Assembly: GCA_946886245.1 (NCBI GenBank)
Contig: CAMPIF010000149.1
Span: 1 to 8,936, forward strand
Direction of reading: 5' to 3'
Source of the DNA: Ectopseudomonas composti
GTDB taxonomy: Bacteria > Pseudomonadota > Gammaproteobacteria > Pseudomonadales > Pseudomonadaceae
Length of the DNA: 8,936 nt
The notes under the pieces: model-generated
Databases searched by the model: none
What the model was told of the DNA's origin: nothing
The model's input: only the letters and a program-made list of their open reading frames with translations
Program-made: the position numbers and the translations under genes
In this document: positions 1 to 7,810 of the stretch, piece after piece
Layout of the letters: the number at the start of each line of letters is the position of its first letter
How positions within the stretch are numbered: the first letter of the stretch is position 1

Positions 1-226
1 AAATGCCGATGCCTCAATGTACATTTTGGCGCAACGCTTTTGGCTCCTGGTGGCAGCTTCAGGCTGGTCGCAGTCACTAGGCTTCGTCGATTGATCGGCT
101 GCTTCCGCCCAAAAGCAGTCAAGGGCGGACTGGGGAGAGCTATCGGTCAGTTCACTACTAGCCTCGGCAAGCCCCAAGCACACGTAGTCCCAGATCCCTA
201 TGGGCCTGAAATTCCTTCGCACGTGC
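1..226. other. Non-coding flank downstream of the operon
   Basis: No convincing gene was seen here. A 73-codon plus-strand frame (40-261) crosses the stretch, but it has no recognisable domain and runs into the 3' end of the RtcR-like gene on the opposite strand. A second frame is open from the window edge to a TGA at 91-93 and could be the tail of an upstream gene; its roughly 30 residues match nothing I know. The only structured element is the pair of overlapping inverted repeats at 97-129. No integrase, tRNA end or clear insertion-sequence terminus was found, so the island boundary, if there is one, is not visible. Confidence 0.5.
97..129. repeat. Two overlapping, mutually exclusive inverted repeats
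   Basis: The first stem pairs 97-104 (GGCTGCTT) with 113-120 (AAGCAGTC): eight pairs, one of them G-U, around an 8-base loop. The second pairs 104-110 (TCCGCCC) with 123-129 (GGGCGGA): seven perfect pairs around a 12-base loop. The arms overlap, so both cannot form together. The element lies about 100 bases past the stop of the four-gene operon. Neither stem is followed by a T-run on either strand, so it is a poor intrinsic terminator. It could be a dispersed palindromic repeat or a 3' end-stabilising structure. Confidence 0.4.
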
Positions 227-1960
227 TCAGCGCTGCTGGATGTCTTTCACTTTTGCATTGAAGGTCCGGGGATTCATTCTCAGCAGCTCGGCGGCCTTGG
301 TACCGCTGCCGGCGACTTTCTGGGCGGCCACGAGCAACCGCCGCTCCCATACCTCCACGAGGGCCGGGCCTGACAGGCTCTCATCTTTGTCCCGCGCTTT
401 GCGCAGGTAGCTGGAGCAGCGGGAAATGGTGGGCAGCTCATCCTCCAGTGTTACCGGCGAATCGGCGCTGTGCTCACCGTCGAGCAGTTCCTCCCTTCTC
501 AGGGTGTCCAGTTCAAGATTAACAAGCTCAGAGTCGATGGACAGCAGGCGCCCAGTCTGCAGCCCTCCGACTAGCAGCCGCCTTGCTAGTCGCTCCAGGT
601 CCCGGTAATTGCCGTCAAGCCGCATGGACCGGAGTGCGCCTGTGATGCGGTACTGGTGCGGGCGGAATTGGTCAACGTAGTCCCTTGCGAGCGACGTCTT
701 AGCCCCATACTTCCCGACAGCCCGCCCAGGATCAAGCTGCGCCAGTTCTTCGCAGGCCCGGTACACAACGGATTTCCAGATGTCTTCCAGGTCGTCGCGG
801 CAGTCGCGCAGGTCCGGCAACTCGATGATCAGTTCAGAGATGCGGTCCAGGAAGTCAGGCGCCAGAACCTCCCGCAATGCGCTGCGCGATTTGTTGGTGG
901 CAGCAATCAGCCGGAAGTTGGCCTGGATACTGTCCTTTCCGCCGATTTGGCGGAAGCTCCCCTTGCGTTGCAGCGCGAGCAACAACATGCCCTGCACCTG
1001 CAGGTCCATCCAGTGGATCTCATCCAGGAACACGCAGTCACCGTTGGCCTGCTGCAGCAAGCCGACGCTATCCGCGCTGGCCATGCTGTGGGCGCCCCTT
1101 ACATAACCGAACAGGCTGCTGCGCAACATGGTCAGGTCGCCACGGAACTCGGCGCAGTTCAAGTGAAGGTGCCAATCCTTTTTCGTCTTCATCTGCCAGT
1201 CGAGGTACCTCCCGCGCAGGCTTTCGGCGATATGGGTCTTGCCGGAACCGCGGTTGCCGATGATCAGCACCGGGAAGGGCACGCTGCCATAGCGTTTAAC
1301 CAGCTCGGCGACCTTGCGCAGGCTAGGCGTTCGGGCCTTGGCGATGTTCCAGGTTTCATCGACCGCGTGACTGTCGTCGCGCCGACCCAACTCGGCGAGC
1401 AGGTTCCATGACACCTCCTCCAGTACCTGTCCAGCTTGCCGGTGCTTGCGTGGGATGCCCTGATAAGCAAGAACGTTATCGCCAAGAATCCGGGCTTGCA
1501 GCGCCAGCAGCATCACTGTTTGCGCCGCGGGCGTGCCGGGACTGAGGTTGACAACGATCTGTGCCTTCGGATGCCTACGCCGGATCTCCGCCAGGGCCGG
1601 CGCAGTGAAGCGGAACAGCGCCTGATGGTTGGTCGGGGCTTCGTCCGTGTCCCAATAGACCGGCTCCACTTCGGGGCCGCCCTGCGCCTTGATCTCCTTC
1701 ATCAGCGCCTCGGCCACCTCAACCTCGGACGGGTGGAAGTCCCGCCCGCCAGCCTCAAGCGTGCGCTGTCGGCGCACCAGCAGGTAGTGCTTGTCGATCC
1801 GCTCCCACACCGGCGATTCCTCGTTCAGCAGGAACTCCAGCGTCGGGCCGGCCTCGCGCTGTTTGTCGAGAAGCCTGTAATGACCGTCCTTTTCGCGACT
1901 GTAGGGGTCGTTGTTGAACGACACCCAAGACACGCTGACTCTTCCATGGCTCATGGTCAT
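227..1960 (-). CDS. RtcR-like CARF-AAA+-HTH protein with degenerate sigma54-contact loop
   Basis: Last gene of the operon, 577 residues from the ATG at 1960. Residues about 8-195 look like the CARF-type sensor domain of RtcR; a strand plus the loop NLSPGTPAAQ (138-147) aligns with the corresponding RtcR segment. Residues about 205-465 are an AAA+ domain: Walker A GNRGSGKT (235-242), Walker B VFLDEI (310-315), sensor I near ATN (354-356), sensor II in GNYRDLERL (450-458). A Fis-like HTH lies at about 534-575 (AAELL...RTFNAKVK). In RtcR the N-terminal domain senses damaged RNA ends and the AAA+ domain remodels sigma54 polymerase. Here the GAFTGA loop reads GAHSMA (289-294), and the FR-E-DL-YARI arginine-finger segment reads APDFLDRI, keeping only the second arginine. 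DNA binding and ATP binding look intact, but classical sigma54 activation is doubtful. It overlaps the PLD gene by 4 bases. Family assignment is strong; the role in this operon is inferred. Confidence 0.85.
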   Translation of the reverse strand: MTMSHGRVSVSWVSFNNDPYSREKDGHYRLLDKQREAGPTLEFLLNEESPVWERIDKHYLLVRRQRTLEAGGRDFHPSEVEVAEALMKEIKAQGGPEVEPVYWDTDEAPTNHQALFRFTAPALAEIRRRHPKAQIVVNLSPGTPAAQTVMLLALQARILGDNVLAYQGIPRKHRQAGQVLEEVSWNLLAELGRRDDSHAVDETWNIAKARTPSLRKVAELVKRYGSVPFPVLIIGNRGSGKTHIAESLRGRYLDWQMKTKKDWHLHLNCAEFRGDLTMLRSSLFGYVRGAHSMASADSVGLLQQANGDCVFLDEIHWMDLQVQGMLLLALQRKGSFRQIGGKDSIQANFRLIAATNKSRSALREVLAPDFLDRISELIIELPDLRDCRDDLEDIWKSVVYRACEELAQLDPGRAVGKYGAKTSLARDYVDQFRPHQYRITGALRSMRLDGNYRDLERLARRLLVGGLQTGRLLSIDSELVNLELDTLRREELLDGEHSADSPVTLEDELPTISRCSSYLRKARDKDESLSGPALVEVWERRLLVAAQKVAGSGTKAAELLRMNPRTFNAKVKDIQQR

Positions 1961-3522
1961 TGCCTTTTCTTGTGGCGTGCGGGTTGGTGCGCGGATGGGA
2001 GAGGCGACACGCGTATCTTGAGCGTGCCGTTGGCCAGCCAGCCCTTGCTGCGGGCGGCGCCGTGGCCGCCGTTGAGATGCTGCAGGCGCTGCACGTCGAT
2101 GCGGCGCCTGGCGGCATCCACCTTGATGTGCATCACCAGCCCGTCCGCGCTGCGCAGCAGTTGCTGGCCTGCCGCTTCCATCAGCTCGACGGCATGGCGC
2201 GCCAGGGAGCCCATCAGCGGCCCGGTGGCCGTCTTCGGTGGCAGCCACAGCTCCCAATCGCCAGGCAGTGGGGGCTGAAGGCCGGCTTCGGCCAGCTCGC
2301 ATACCGAGGGGGCATTCAATGTCACGTTAGTACGGCGCTGCATGACGTTGTGGGTCCAGCGGACCACAGCAGCAGCTACGCCTGGGTCATCCACCACCAC
2401 ACCGACCTCGATTCCGTCATCCCAACCGTGCCTGGCGTCCAGGTTGCCAGTCCACAGCAGCACAACCTGATCATCCGCAACGATGGACTTCGTGTGCGTA
2501 CGCCGGTGTCCATGGATGCGCACCTGCCCCGGAGCTAGTCCGAGCAGCCAAGCCAAGCTAGCACGCTGGGCCTCGATATGGTTGCGTGGCTGCACCAGCA
2601 GGTCGATGTGCACTCCGCGTGCGATCGCGCGCTGGAGCGCCTTTCCCACTAGGTGATTCTCCATCCCCATAAAGCTGTAGGTCGCGATCACCAGGCGGCG
2701 GCGAGCATGATCGATAACTTGCACTGCCGCGTCCAGCAGCGAAGCCTCGTATCGGCGCAGGGTGGTCACGGCGTGCGTATCACCGGAGCTGGTCAGATCT
2801 CGCCACGGAAGATCGGGCCGGACCGGAAGCGAGTGCACGTCTAAGCCAGCACCTGGAAGCGACTCGAGGGTGGTCAATTGCTGCCAGATGTGGGCGAACA
2901 GCCGGCCGAATTCGCGCGCAACAAGCGGTTGGTGCAACGCCAGGCCATCCTCTGGATTGATCTCGTAGGCTTCCTTGGTCGAGTTGGCGGAGGTGATGAC
3001 AGCGCAGGTGTCGTCCACTACGCAAAATTTAGCGTGGCAATCTTCAGCGCTGCGAAGCCAGGCGCCGGAGCGAGCCAGTCGGCGCAGGTGCTCTTCGTGG
3101 CGCTGGGCGCGCTCCCGCTGTTTGGATGTCTGCGCATCGACCTCGCCATCTAGCTCAAGCACCTCTGAGTGCAGGTGCTTGCCCAGCGCTGTAAGGATGT
3201 AAACGCCGCCGTGTAGGCGTTCCGCCGCTTCACACAGCGCCTGCACGATATCCTCATCGGCGAATAGGAAACTGCAGAACAGCACCTTGCAGCTGGCTGT
3301 CCGGATTTGCGCAATCAGCAAGTCGCGTATGTGGGCCTGCTGGCTAACGTCGTCGGTGGAGACATGTACTATGTCCGTCCGCCCAGTATCCTGCGCTTGG
3401 TAGCCGACGCCCGACGGGGGCGACTGGTCGCGCATAAACCACACTCCTGGGACGCGCTGCCGGCCCAGTTGAATCGTGGGATCCTCGCCCGATGACTGGG
3501 AGGTTCTGATGTCTTCGGTCAT
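1957..3522 (-). CDS. Phospholipase D-superfamily protein with two HKD motifs (probable nuclease)
   Basis: 521 residues, third gene of the operon. It has two PLD repeats. The first spans about residues 60-215, with H163, K165 and D170 in HAKFCVVD followed by SAN (178-180). The second spans about 250-395, with H343, K345 and D350 in HTKSIVAD followed by TGN (358-360) and GIEVGV. Both active-site sets are complete, so one chain could form the paired catalytic centre of this superfamily. A C-terminal extension of about 120 residues ends in a basic tail (ARHKKRQ). No signal peptide or membrane segment is visible, which fits a cytoplasmic phosphodiesterase or nuclease better than a membrane lipid enzyme; coupling to a helicase supports a nucleic-acid substrate. 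The start at 3522 overlaps the upstream stop as ATGA and has GAGGT (3532-3536) 9 bases before it. Fold assignment is strong; the substrate is inferred. Confidence 0.88.
   Translation of the reverse strand: MTEDIRTSQSSGEDPTIQLGRQRVPGVWFMRDQSPPSGVGYQAQDTGRTDIVHVSTDDVSQQAHIRDLLIAQIRTASCKVLFCSFLFADEDIVQALCEAAERLHGGVYILTALGKHLHSEVLELDGEVDAQTSKQRERAQRHEEHLRRLARSGAWLRSAEDCHAKFCVVDDTCAVITSANSTKEAYEINPEDGLALHQPLVAREFGRLFAHIWQQLTTLESLPGAGLDVHSLPVRPDLPWRDLTSSGDTHAVTTLRRYEASLLDAAVQVIDHARRRLVIATYSFMGMENHLVGKALQRAIARGVHIDLLVQPRNHIEAQRASLAWLLGLAPGQVRIHGHRRTHTKSIVADDQVVLLWTGNLDARHGWDDGIEVGVVVDDPGVAAAVVRWTHNVMQRRTNVTLNAPSVCELAEAGLQPPLPGDWELWLPPKTATGPLMGSLARHAVELMEAAGQQLLRSADGLVMHIKVDAARRRIDVQRLQHLNGGHGAARSKGWLANGTLKIRVSPLPSAHQPARHKKRQ
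1963..1968 (-). promoter_or_regulatory. Ribosome binding site bearing on the RtcR-like start
   Basis: AAAAGG on the minus strand lies only 2 bases before the ATG at 1960 but 8 bases before a second in-frame ATG at 1954. The spacing favours 1954 as the main start (575 residues). The 1960 start gives the ATGA overlap seen at the two upstream junctions. Two N-terminal residues separate the options. Confidence 0.5.
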
Positions 3523-4922
3523 GTTGGGTTTACCTCGTCTGCGTAGGGCGATACCAAGTCGCGCTCTAGGCGGCGCATGCACAGTGCTGCGCGCAACCAG
3601 ACCTGAGGCCACAGGTTCACCGCGGCTTCGTCGGCCGACGGCAGGTCGTAGTCGTCGTGGCCCCAGTAGGCGGTAAGGCTGCCCGCTACCGTCGCGCAGG
3701 TAGCCTCGAAGTGGCGCCGCAACGCGGCGTCGCTTCTCGACAGCAAAGCGTAGAAGGCTTGATGCGCAGCATCGCAGTCAGCTGGCGTAGCGTGTACACG
3801 CAAACCTGCATGCCACGATTCCAGCCGCGCCTGCAGAAGGGTGTCGCAGGGACGGTCGCCCTCACCGAGCATGCTGGCCATCTGCCGGCCATTGCAAGGC
3901 ACCTCATATGCGCCGTCGCCGCGCAGAGAGATGCTGGCCGGTAGCGGCAGTTCGCTGTGGACAGCTGCCAGAAGCCCGTCCGGACGCCGCGTCTGCGCAT
4001 CGATCAGCCGGGCGGCGTCGATCTGCGGATAGGGTTGCACTTTCCCGCCATGCTGCAGGTAGGCGTGCCACCGCAGTTCGTCGTGCCTGACGTGAAATGC
4101 TGCCAGCACCAAGGTCGCAGTCTGCGTTTGGTATTGCCCGTCAACGCGTCTGCTGAGGCGCCGCACCTCCCACTGTGACCCCGGAACAATGCCCACCAGT
4201 TGACCGCTCAGGCCGGCCACGTCGGTGCCGATGCCGCAGGCCGCCATGCGCTGGTCAGCCGGCAGGGAAAGGCTGCTGTCTAGGGTACGCAGCGAGTGTG
4301 GTACGTCCTGTGGCGGCAAAGGTGCCAGCCGATGGCGCGCCGTGTAGCGTTGCTGCCTGTCATCTTCGACCTTGATGAACAACAACGGCTCGGCCAGGAA
4401 CACCAGCCTGGCCTTGTGCACGCGCCGTTGCGGGATGGCGCGGCGTTCCAGCGCTATGTTGCCTAGCTCACTCAAGCGGCACAGCGGCACCTCTGGCGCG
4501 CGCGAGGCATGTAGCTTGCGCGCCCGCGTAGATGGAGGTGGTGCCAACTCGGAACCGCTAGAAAGGCCTTTCGTCAAGAAACGCCTGGCGAGTGCCAGTA
4601 AGCCTACCTCGACTTGTACCGGATCAGCACCGCCGTGTTGCAGCAACTGCTCGCCCAGCAGTCGCTGGACGATGGCCTCAGACACGGTGTCCCCTAGACC
4701 CAGGTATTCATCAACCAGCACCGGCGAGATCCGGCCCAACGCGCGCGCCAGCGCCAGAACGGCCCAGTCTGCCGAGCTGAGCTCGCATTCCTGCATGCAT
4801 TCCAGTGCAGCGAACTCGACCTCGAACAGCTCTAGGTCCCGCGCCAAGATCGCCGTAGGATCGCCAGTGATACCGGCTTTGTAGAGCAATGCCGCAACCG
4901 CGTGAAGATTGATCGCGCTCAT
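3519..4922 (-). CDS. Unrecognised operon protein with possible N-terminal winged helix
   Basis: 467 residues from the ATG at 4922, which overlaps the helicase stop as ATGA. I do not recognise the family. Residues about 1-120 look largely helical; residues 48-97 read like a winged-helix segment (helices around SADWAVLALARAL and SEAIVQRLLGEQLL, with a short turn between). A linker rich in A, P, S and R (about 118-145) leads to a region of about 150-345 that looks strand-rich, with alternating hydrophobic residues (for example ATLVLAAFHV, 269-278). Residues about 355-460 look helical again. No Walker motif, HKD motif, metal-binding cysteine cluster or transmembrane segment was seen. Its place between helicase and nuclease, with 4-base overlaps on both sides, suggests an adaptor or nucleic-acid recognition subunit, which is inference only. 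No clear Shine-Dalgarno precedes it, so translation probably depends on coupling to the helicase gene. A start at 4949 would add nine residues but lose the ATGA junction. Confidence 0.75.
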   Translation of the reverse strand: MSAINLHAVAALLYKAGITGDPTAILARDLELFEVEFAALECMQECELSSADWAVLALARALGRISPVLVDEYLGLGDTVSEAIVQRLLGEQLLQHGGADPVQVEVGLLALARRFLTKGLSSGSELAPPPSTRARKLHASRAPEVPLCRLSELGNIALERRAIPQRRVHKARLVFLAEPLLFIKVEDDRQQRYTARHRLAPLPPQDVPHSLRTLDSSLSLPADQRMAACGIGTDVAGLSGQLVGIVPGSQWEVRRLSRRVDGQYQTQTATLVLAAFHVRHDELRWHAYLQHGGKVQPYPQIDAARLIDAQTRRPDGLLAAVHSELPLPASISLRGDGAYEVPCNGRQMASMLGEGDRPCDTLLQARLESWHAGLRVHATPADCDAAHQAFYALLSRSDAALRRHFEATCATVAGSLTAYWGHDDYDLPSADEAAVNLWPQVWLRAALCMRRLERDLVSPYADEVNPT

Positions 4923-7720
4923 TGCTGGCCGCCCAATGCAATGCCCCATTTCTTCTTCTGCTCGCAGCCCTCGTAGAGCCTCACGAGCAGGTCGCCAGGG
5001 GCTCGCCGACGGCCACCCTCCTGACCGGCCAGCGTAGTGGAGTCACCGATCACGATGCGTTTGTGGCGAGCGCGCGTGACCGCCACGTTCAGGCGATTGA
5101 GGTTGTCGACGTGTCCGCGGCGGCCCTTCGGATTGCTGCGCGTGGTGCACAAGATCACCAAGTCTTTTTCACGTCCCTGAAAGCGGTCGACGATGCTGAC
5201 GTGGACGTCGATGGGCGCGTGGTTCGCGGCCGGGCGGCTCCATTCCCGGCGCCACGGGTCGCTACCACCACGCAGGCGGCGGAACATGGCCTCGCGCATC
5301 TGCCGCGCCTGTTCCAGGTAGAAGCAAACGACTCCGATCTCAAACGGGGCATCCGGACCGCGCCCATGCTCGCGCGGGTCGCCGCGCCAGCTCTGGACGG
5401 CCCAAGCGGCGCACGTCTCCACCAGTTCGACGGCCACGTCGATTTCTAGCTGATTGGTGTAACTACCACCCTGCCAATCTGTGTCGCGCGGATACTCGTA
5501 ACGCCGTTTGATCGGCTGATACGCGGTATCGAGCCAGATCGATGGAGCCTGTAAGCCAGGGATATCCAAGCCCAGTTTATGGGTGTCGCGCGCCGAAGGA
5601 TAGTCGCTGCCGTAGACCTGCTCTGAAGAAAAATCCGCAAGCGCCGGTGCCATGCGGTGCTGATAGTTGAGTTTGACGACCCGACTGTCCGGTAGCTTGG
5701 TAAGGCGCTCGAACACGCTGGGCAACGCTAGGCTCTGCAACTCAAGCATCTCCGCGCCCAAGCGCAGCACGGCGTTCCGCTTGCCATGATCTGGGCCTAG
5801 GGCTTCACTACGTCTGGTCTGGTCGCGCCACTTTTTCGGATCAGCGCCGAGCAGTATCAGTTCCTCGCGCTCGGCATCGCCGATCCCGAAGGGGGCGCAC
5901 AGCGCATCTACCAGTTGATGCCAAGACTTCTCACGCCTCGCGGCATCTGGGTGCATGCGGCTATCGAAATGCTGCCGCAACTGGCTGCTTACTTCGCGGA
6001 TCCACGCGGGATTGGGCTCGGGAAGGTCTGCGCGCTTCGCGCGTTCAGACGCCACGGCTTCGAGTTCACCGAGGTCGACGTACGGGGGCAGTTGGCGATG
6101 GTCGCCTACCAATATCCACTTGCGCGCGCGCGCCGCCGGAACGAGGAAATCGGTAATAGTCGCCTTGCTGGCTTCGTCCATGATCATGACGTCGAACACT
6201 GCCTCAACATCACGAAACGCGGACGTCATAGCGATGCCGATGGGGGTGGCGCACAACAGATTGGCATTAAGCAGCAGCATGGCGCCTATAGCGTCGTCGT
6301 CTTTGATGCGCTCGGCCCATTCGCGCTGCACACGCGCCACAGGATCCTGGGCCAGTTCGTCGTCTCCTGCTGCGTCGCGGATATCTCTCGACAACTGGCC
6401 GGCTAGGTCGCGGCAACGATTGGTCAGCAGGAAGCGGTGGGCTTGCGCTTCGACGTTTTCCTCCGAGCCCAGACGAATCGCGGTGATGCCGGGGCGGAGC
6501 CCGACTTTCTCCAGCACGTTGTCCAACGCGACATGAGTGGGTGCCACCAGCAAGATACGTTTGCCAGCCTTGACCAACTCTTCGATGATGCCGCATATGA
6601 CAGTTGTCTTTCCGGTGCCTGGCGGCCCCTGGATGAGGGCGATGTCGGGCGTCTTTAGCGCTAGCTCACGGGCCTGCAACTGGCGCACCGTCTGCTCGTC
6701 GCCGAAAGTACAGTTGGGTGACGGCATGGGTTGCAGCCCATCGGGGCGCGTTAACGCTTCCAGCAGGCGGTCATAGGCTTCATTCGTTCCCATAGCCATT
6801 GCATCGAGTGCTTCGCGCATGCGCTTGAAGGCATCGTCACCCGGTTTGACGCGCAATTCACCCTCGTCGAGCAACTCTTCGCGCGGATCTAAGAAATTGG
6901 TCGTCAACACTTCGCCGTCATCGGAAATGTCGTCGAAGGTGAGAGCCCGCATCCTGCCGTTGCTGGTCGGAACCTCGATCCGGGTACCCGGACGAGTAAA
7001 GGCGCGTGGCCACTCGTCCGCATCCAGTTTGCGTAGCCTGACAGGTGAACGGTCGACCAGGATGTAGTTTGCGCGCGGCGCCGACCATTCCGCGTGGTTG
7101 CGCAGCGCTTCTAGGTAGCGACGGACATTGCTGATGAAGATGCCGTCTTCCTCAGACTCACGCTCGGCATCGCGTGGATTGACGCAGGCTCGCAAGCGGG
7201 TCTGCGCAGCCACCATTTTGCACAAGCCCGCAAGATCAAAACCATGCTGATTACCAGCGCTGAAACTGGCCACCAGCAAGCGCGCGACCGGAGGAGGTCT
7301 CAGGCGGAAAGCGGAGAAAGCGCGCAGGCTCAATCCATCGCGGGCGGGGCTGCAGGCAAACGCGATGCGGCTAGTGGCTAGCACCACGCAGAAATCATTC
7401 TCAGGCAAACAGCCTTCGCTGGCCTGGATCAGCGCGGGGCTGGCAGGCTCGCCGAGGTCGGGCGCCTTGAATTTACCGTCGGCGCCTTTGACTTGGAACC
7501 AAGTCCAGACATCGCGACGGTTGAACTCATCCACGGCGCCAGCGAAGTCCAGCGTCGGATCTATTTTCTGGATGAGCTGAGGCAGTTTGTTCGAACAGCT
7601 CAGGGGAATGGCGTCATGCACGCGCAGCGTGCCGGACAGGCCTAGCAGTGTTTGGCCGGCTGTACGCGGTAGAGGCAGTTCCAGGCGCTCAGCCAGTCGG
7701 GCAATACGCTGAATCAACAT
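4919..7720 (-). CDS. SF1B Upf1/DNA2-like helicase (COG1112-type)
   Basis: First gene of the operon, 933 residues from the ATG at 7720. The helicase motifs appear in order: Q-motif region near FGDEQ (339-343), Walker A GPPGTGKT (365-372), motif Ia LLVAPTHVALDNVL (390-403), motif II MDEAS (514-518), motif III GDHRQLPPYV (539-548), motif IV LNYQHRM (684-690), motif V VDRFQGRE (844-851), motif VI NVAVTRARH (878-886). This is the Upf1-like SF1B layout, expected to translocate on single-stranded RNA or DNA. About 335 residues precede the motor and match nothing I know. Between QLPP and SVFERL (668-673) lie about 120 residues where relatives usually have a few tens, so there is probably an extra subdomain in motor domain 1. 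A TTG at 7804 would extend the frame by 28 residues and a GTG at 7771 by 17; no start has a well-placed Shine-Dalgarno, and the ATG was chosen on codon alone. Known defence systems use similar helicases (Mokosh), but no kinase domain is seen. Confidence 0.9.
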   Translation of the reverse strand: MLIQRIARLAERLELPLPRTAGQTLLGLSGTLRVHDAIPLSCSNKLPQLIQKIDPTLDFAGAVDEFNRRDVWTWFQVKGADGKFKAPDLGEPASPALIQASEGCLPENDFCVVLATSRIAFACSPARDGLSLRAFSAFRLRPPPVARLLVASFSAGNQHGFDLAGLCKMVAAQTRLRACVNPRDAERESEEDGIFISNVRRYLEALRNHAEWSAPRANYILVDRSPVRLRKLDADEWPRAFTRPGTRIEVPTSNGRMRALTFDDISDDGEVLTTNFLDPREELLDEGELRVKPGDDAFKRMREALDAMAMGTNEAYDRLLEALTRPDGLQPMPSPNCTFGDEQTVRQLQARELALKTPDIALIQGPPGTGKTTVICGIIEELVKAGKRILLVAPTHVALDNVLEKVGLRPGITAIRLGSEENVEAQAHRFLLTNRCRDLAGQLSRDIRDAAGDDELAQDPVARVQREWAERIKDDDAIGAMLLLNANLLCATPIGIAMTSAFRDVEAVFDVMIMDEASKATITDFLVPAARARKWILVGDHRQLPPYVDLGELEAVASERAKRADLPEPNPAWIREVSSQLRQHFDSRMHPDAARREKSWHQLVDALCAPFGIGDAEREELILLGADPKKWRDQTRRSEALGPDHGKRNAVLRLGAEMLELQSLALPSVFERLTKLPDSRVVKLNYQHRMAPALADFSSEQVYGSDYPSARDTHKLGLDIPGLQAPSIWLDTAYQPIKRRYEYPRDTDWQGGSYTNQLEIDVAVELVETCAAWAVQSWRGDPREHGRGPDAPFEIGVVCFYLEQARQMREAMFRRLRGGSDPWRREWSRPAANHAPIDVHVSIVDRFQGREKDLVILCTTRSNPKGRRGHVDNLNRLNVAVTRARHKRIVIGDSTTLAGQEGGRRRAPGDLLVRLYEGCEQKKKWGIALGGQQ

Positions 7721-7810
7721 AACGGAGGTCGCTTTCCTAAAGGGTAGTGGTAGGCATTCATTAGCAATCACCGCGCCAGAAAAATTTCCCTTAAAAATCA
7801 ACAACTTAAA

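Noticed and set aside
40..261. 73-codon plus-strand frame at the left edge
   Set aside because: No recognisable domain or Shine-Dalgarno, and it overlaps the 3' end of the RtcR-like gene. A remnant of a mobile element could not be shown.
656..1411. Plus-strand open frame of 251 codons
   Set aside because: It is antisense to the AAA+ domain of the RtcR-like gene; no domain was recognised and no operon context supports it.
1436..2278. Plus-strand open frame of 280 codons
   Set aside because: It lies opposite the RtcR-like and PLD genes, whose motifs are unambiguous. The plus-strand translation has no recognisable domain and is the usual antisense shadow of GC-rich coding DNA.
1961..2302. N-terminal extension of the RtcR-like gene to 2302
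   Set aside because: The extra 114 residues are low-complexity (R, A, P rich) and lie in another frame inside the PLD gene. The ATG at 1960 or 1954 gives an overlap or good Shine-Dalgarno spacing.
3523..3612. N-terminal extension of the PLD gene to 3612
   Set aside because: The ATG at 3522 forms the ATGA overlap and has GAGGT 9 bases upstream; the extension overlaps the preceding gene by about 90 bases and is arginine-rich.
227..7720. Assignment to Mokosh or DISARM
   Set aside because: The helicase and PLD content is similar in part, but no kinase domain (Mokosh type I), no helicase-PLD fusion (Mokosh type II), and no methylase or DUF1998 protein (DISARM) is present.
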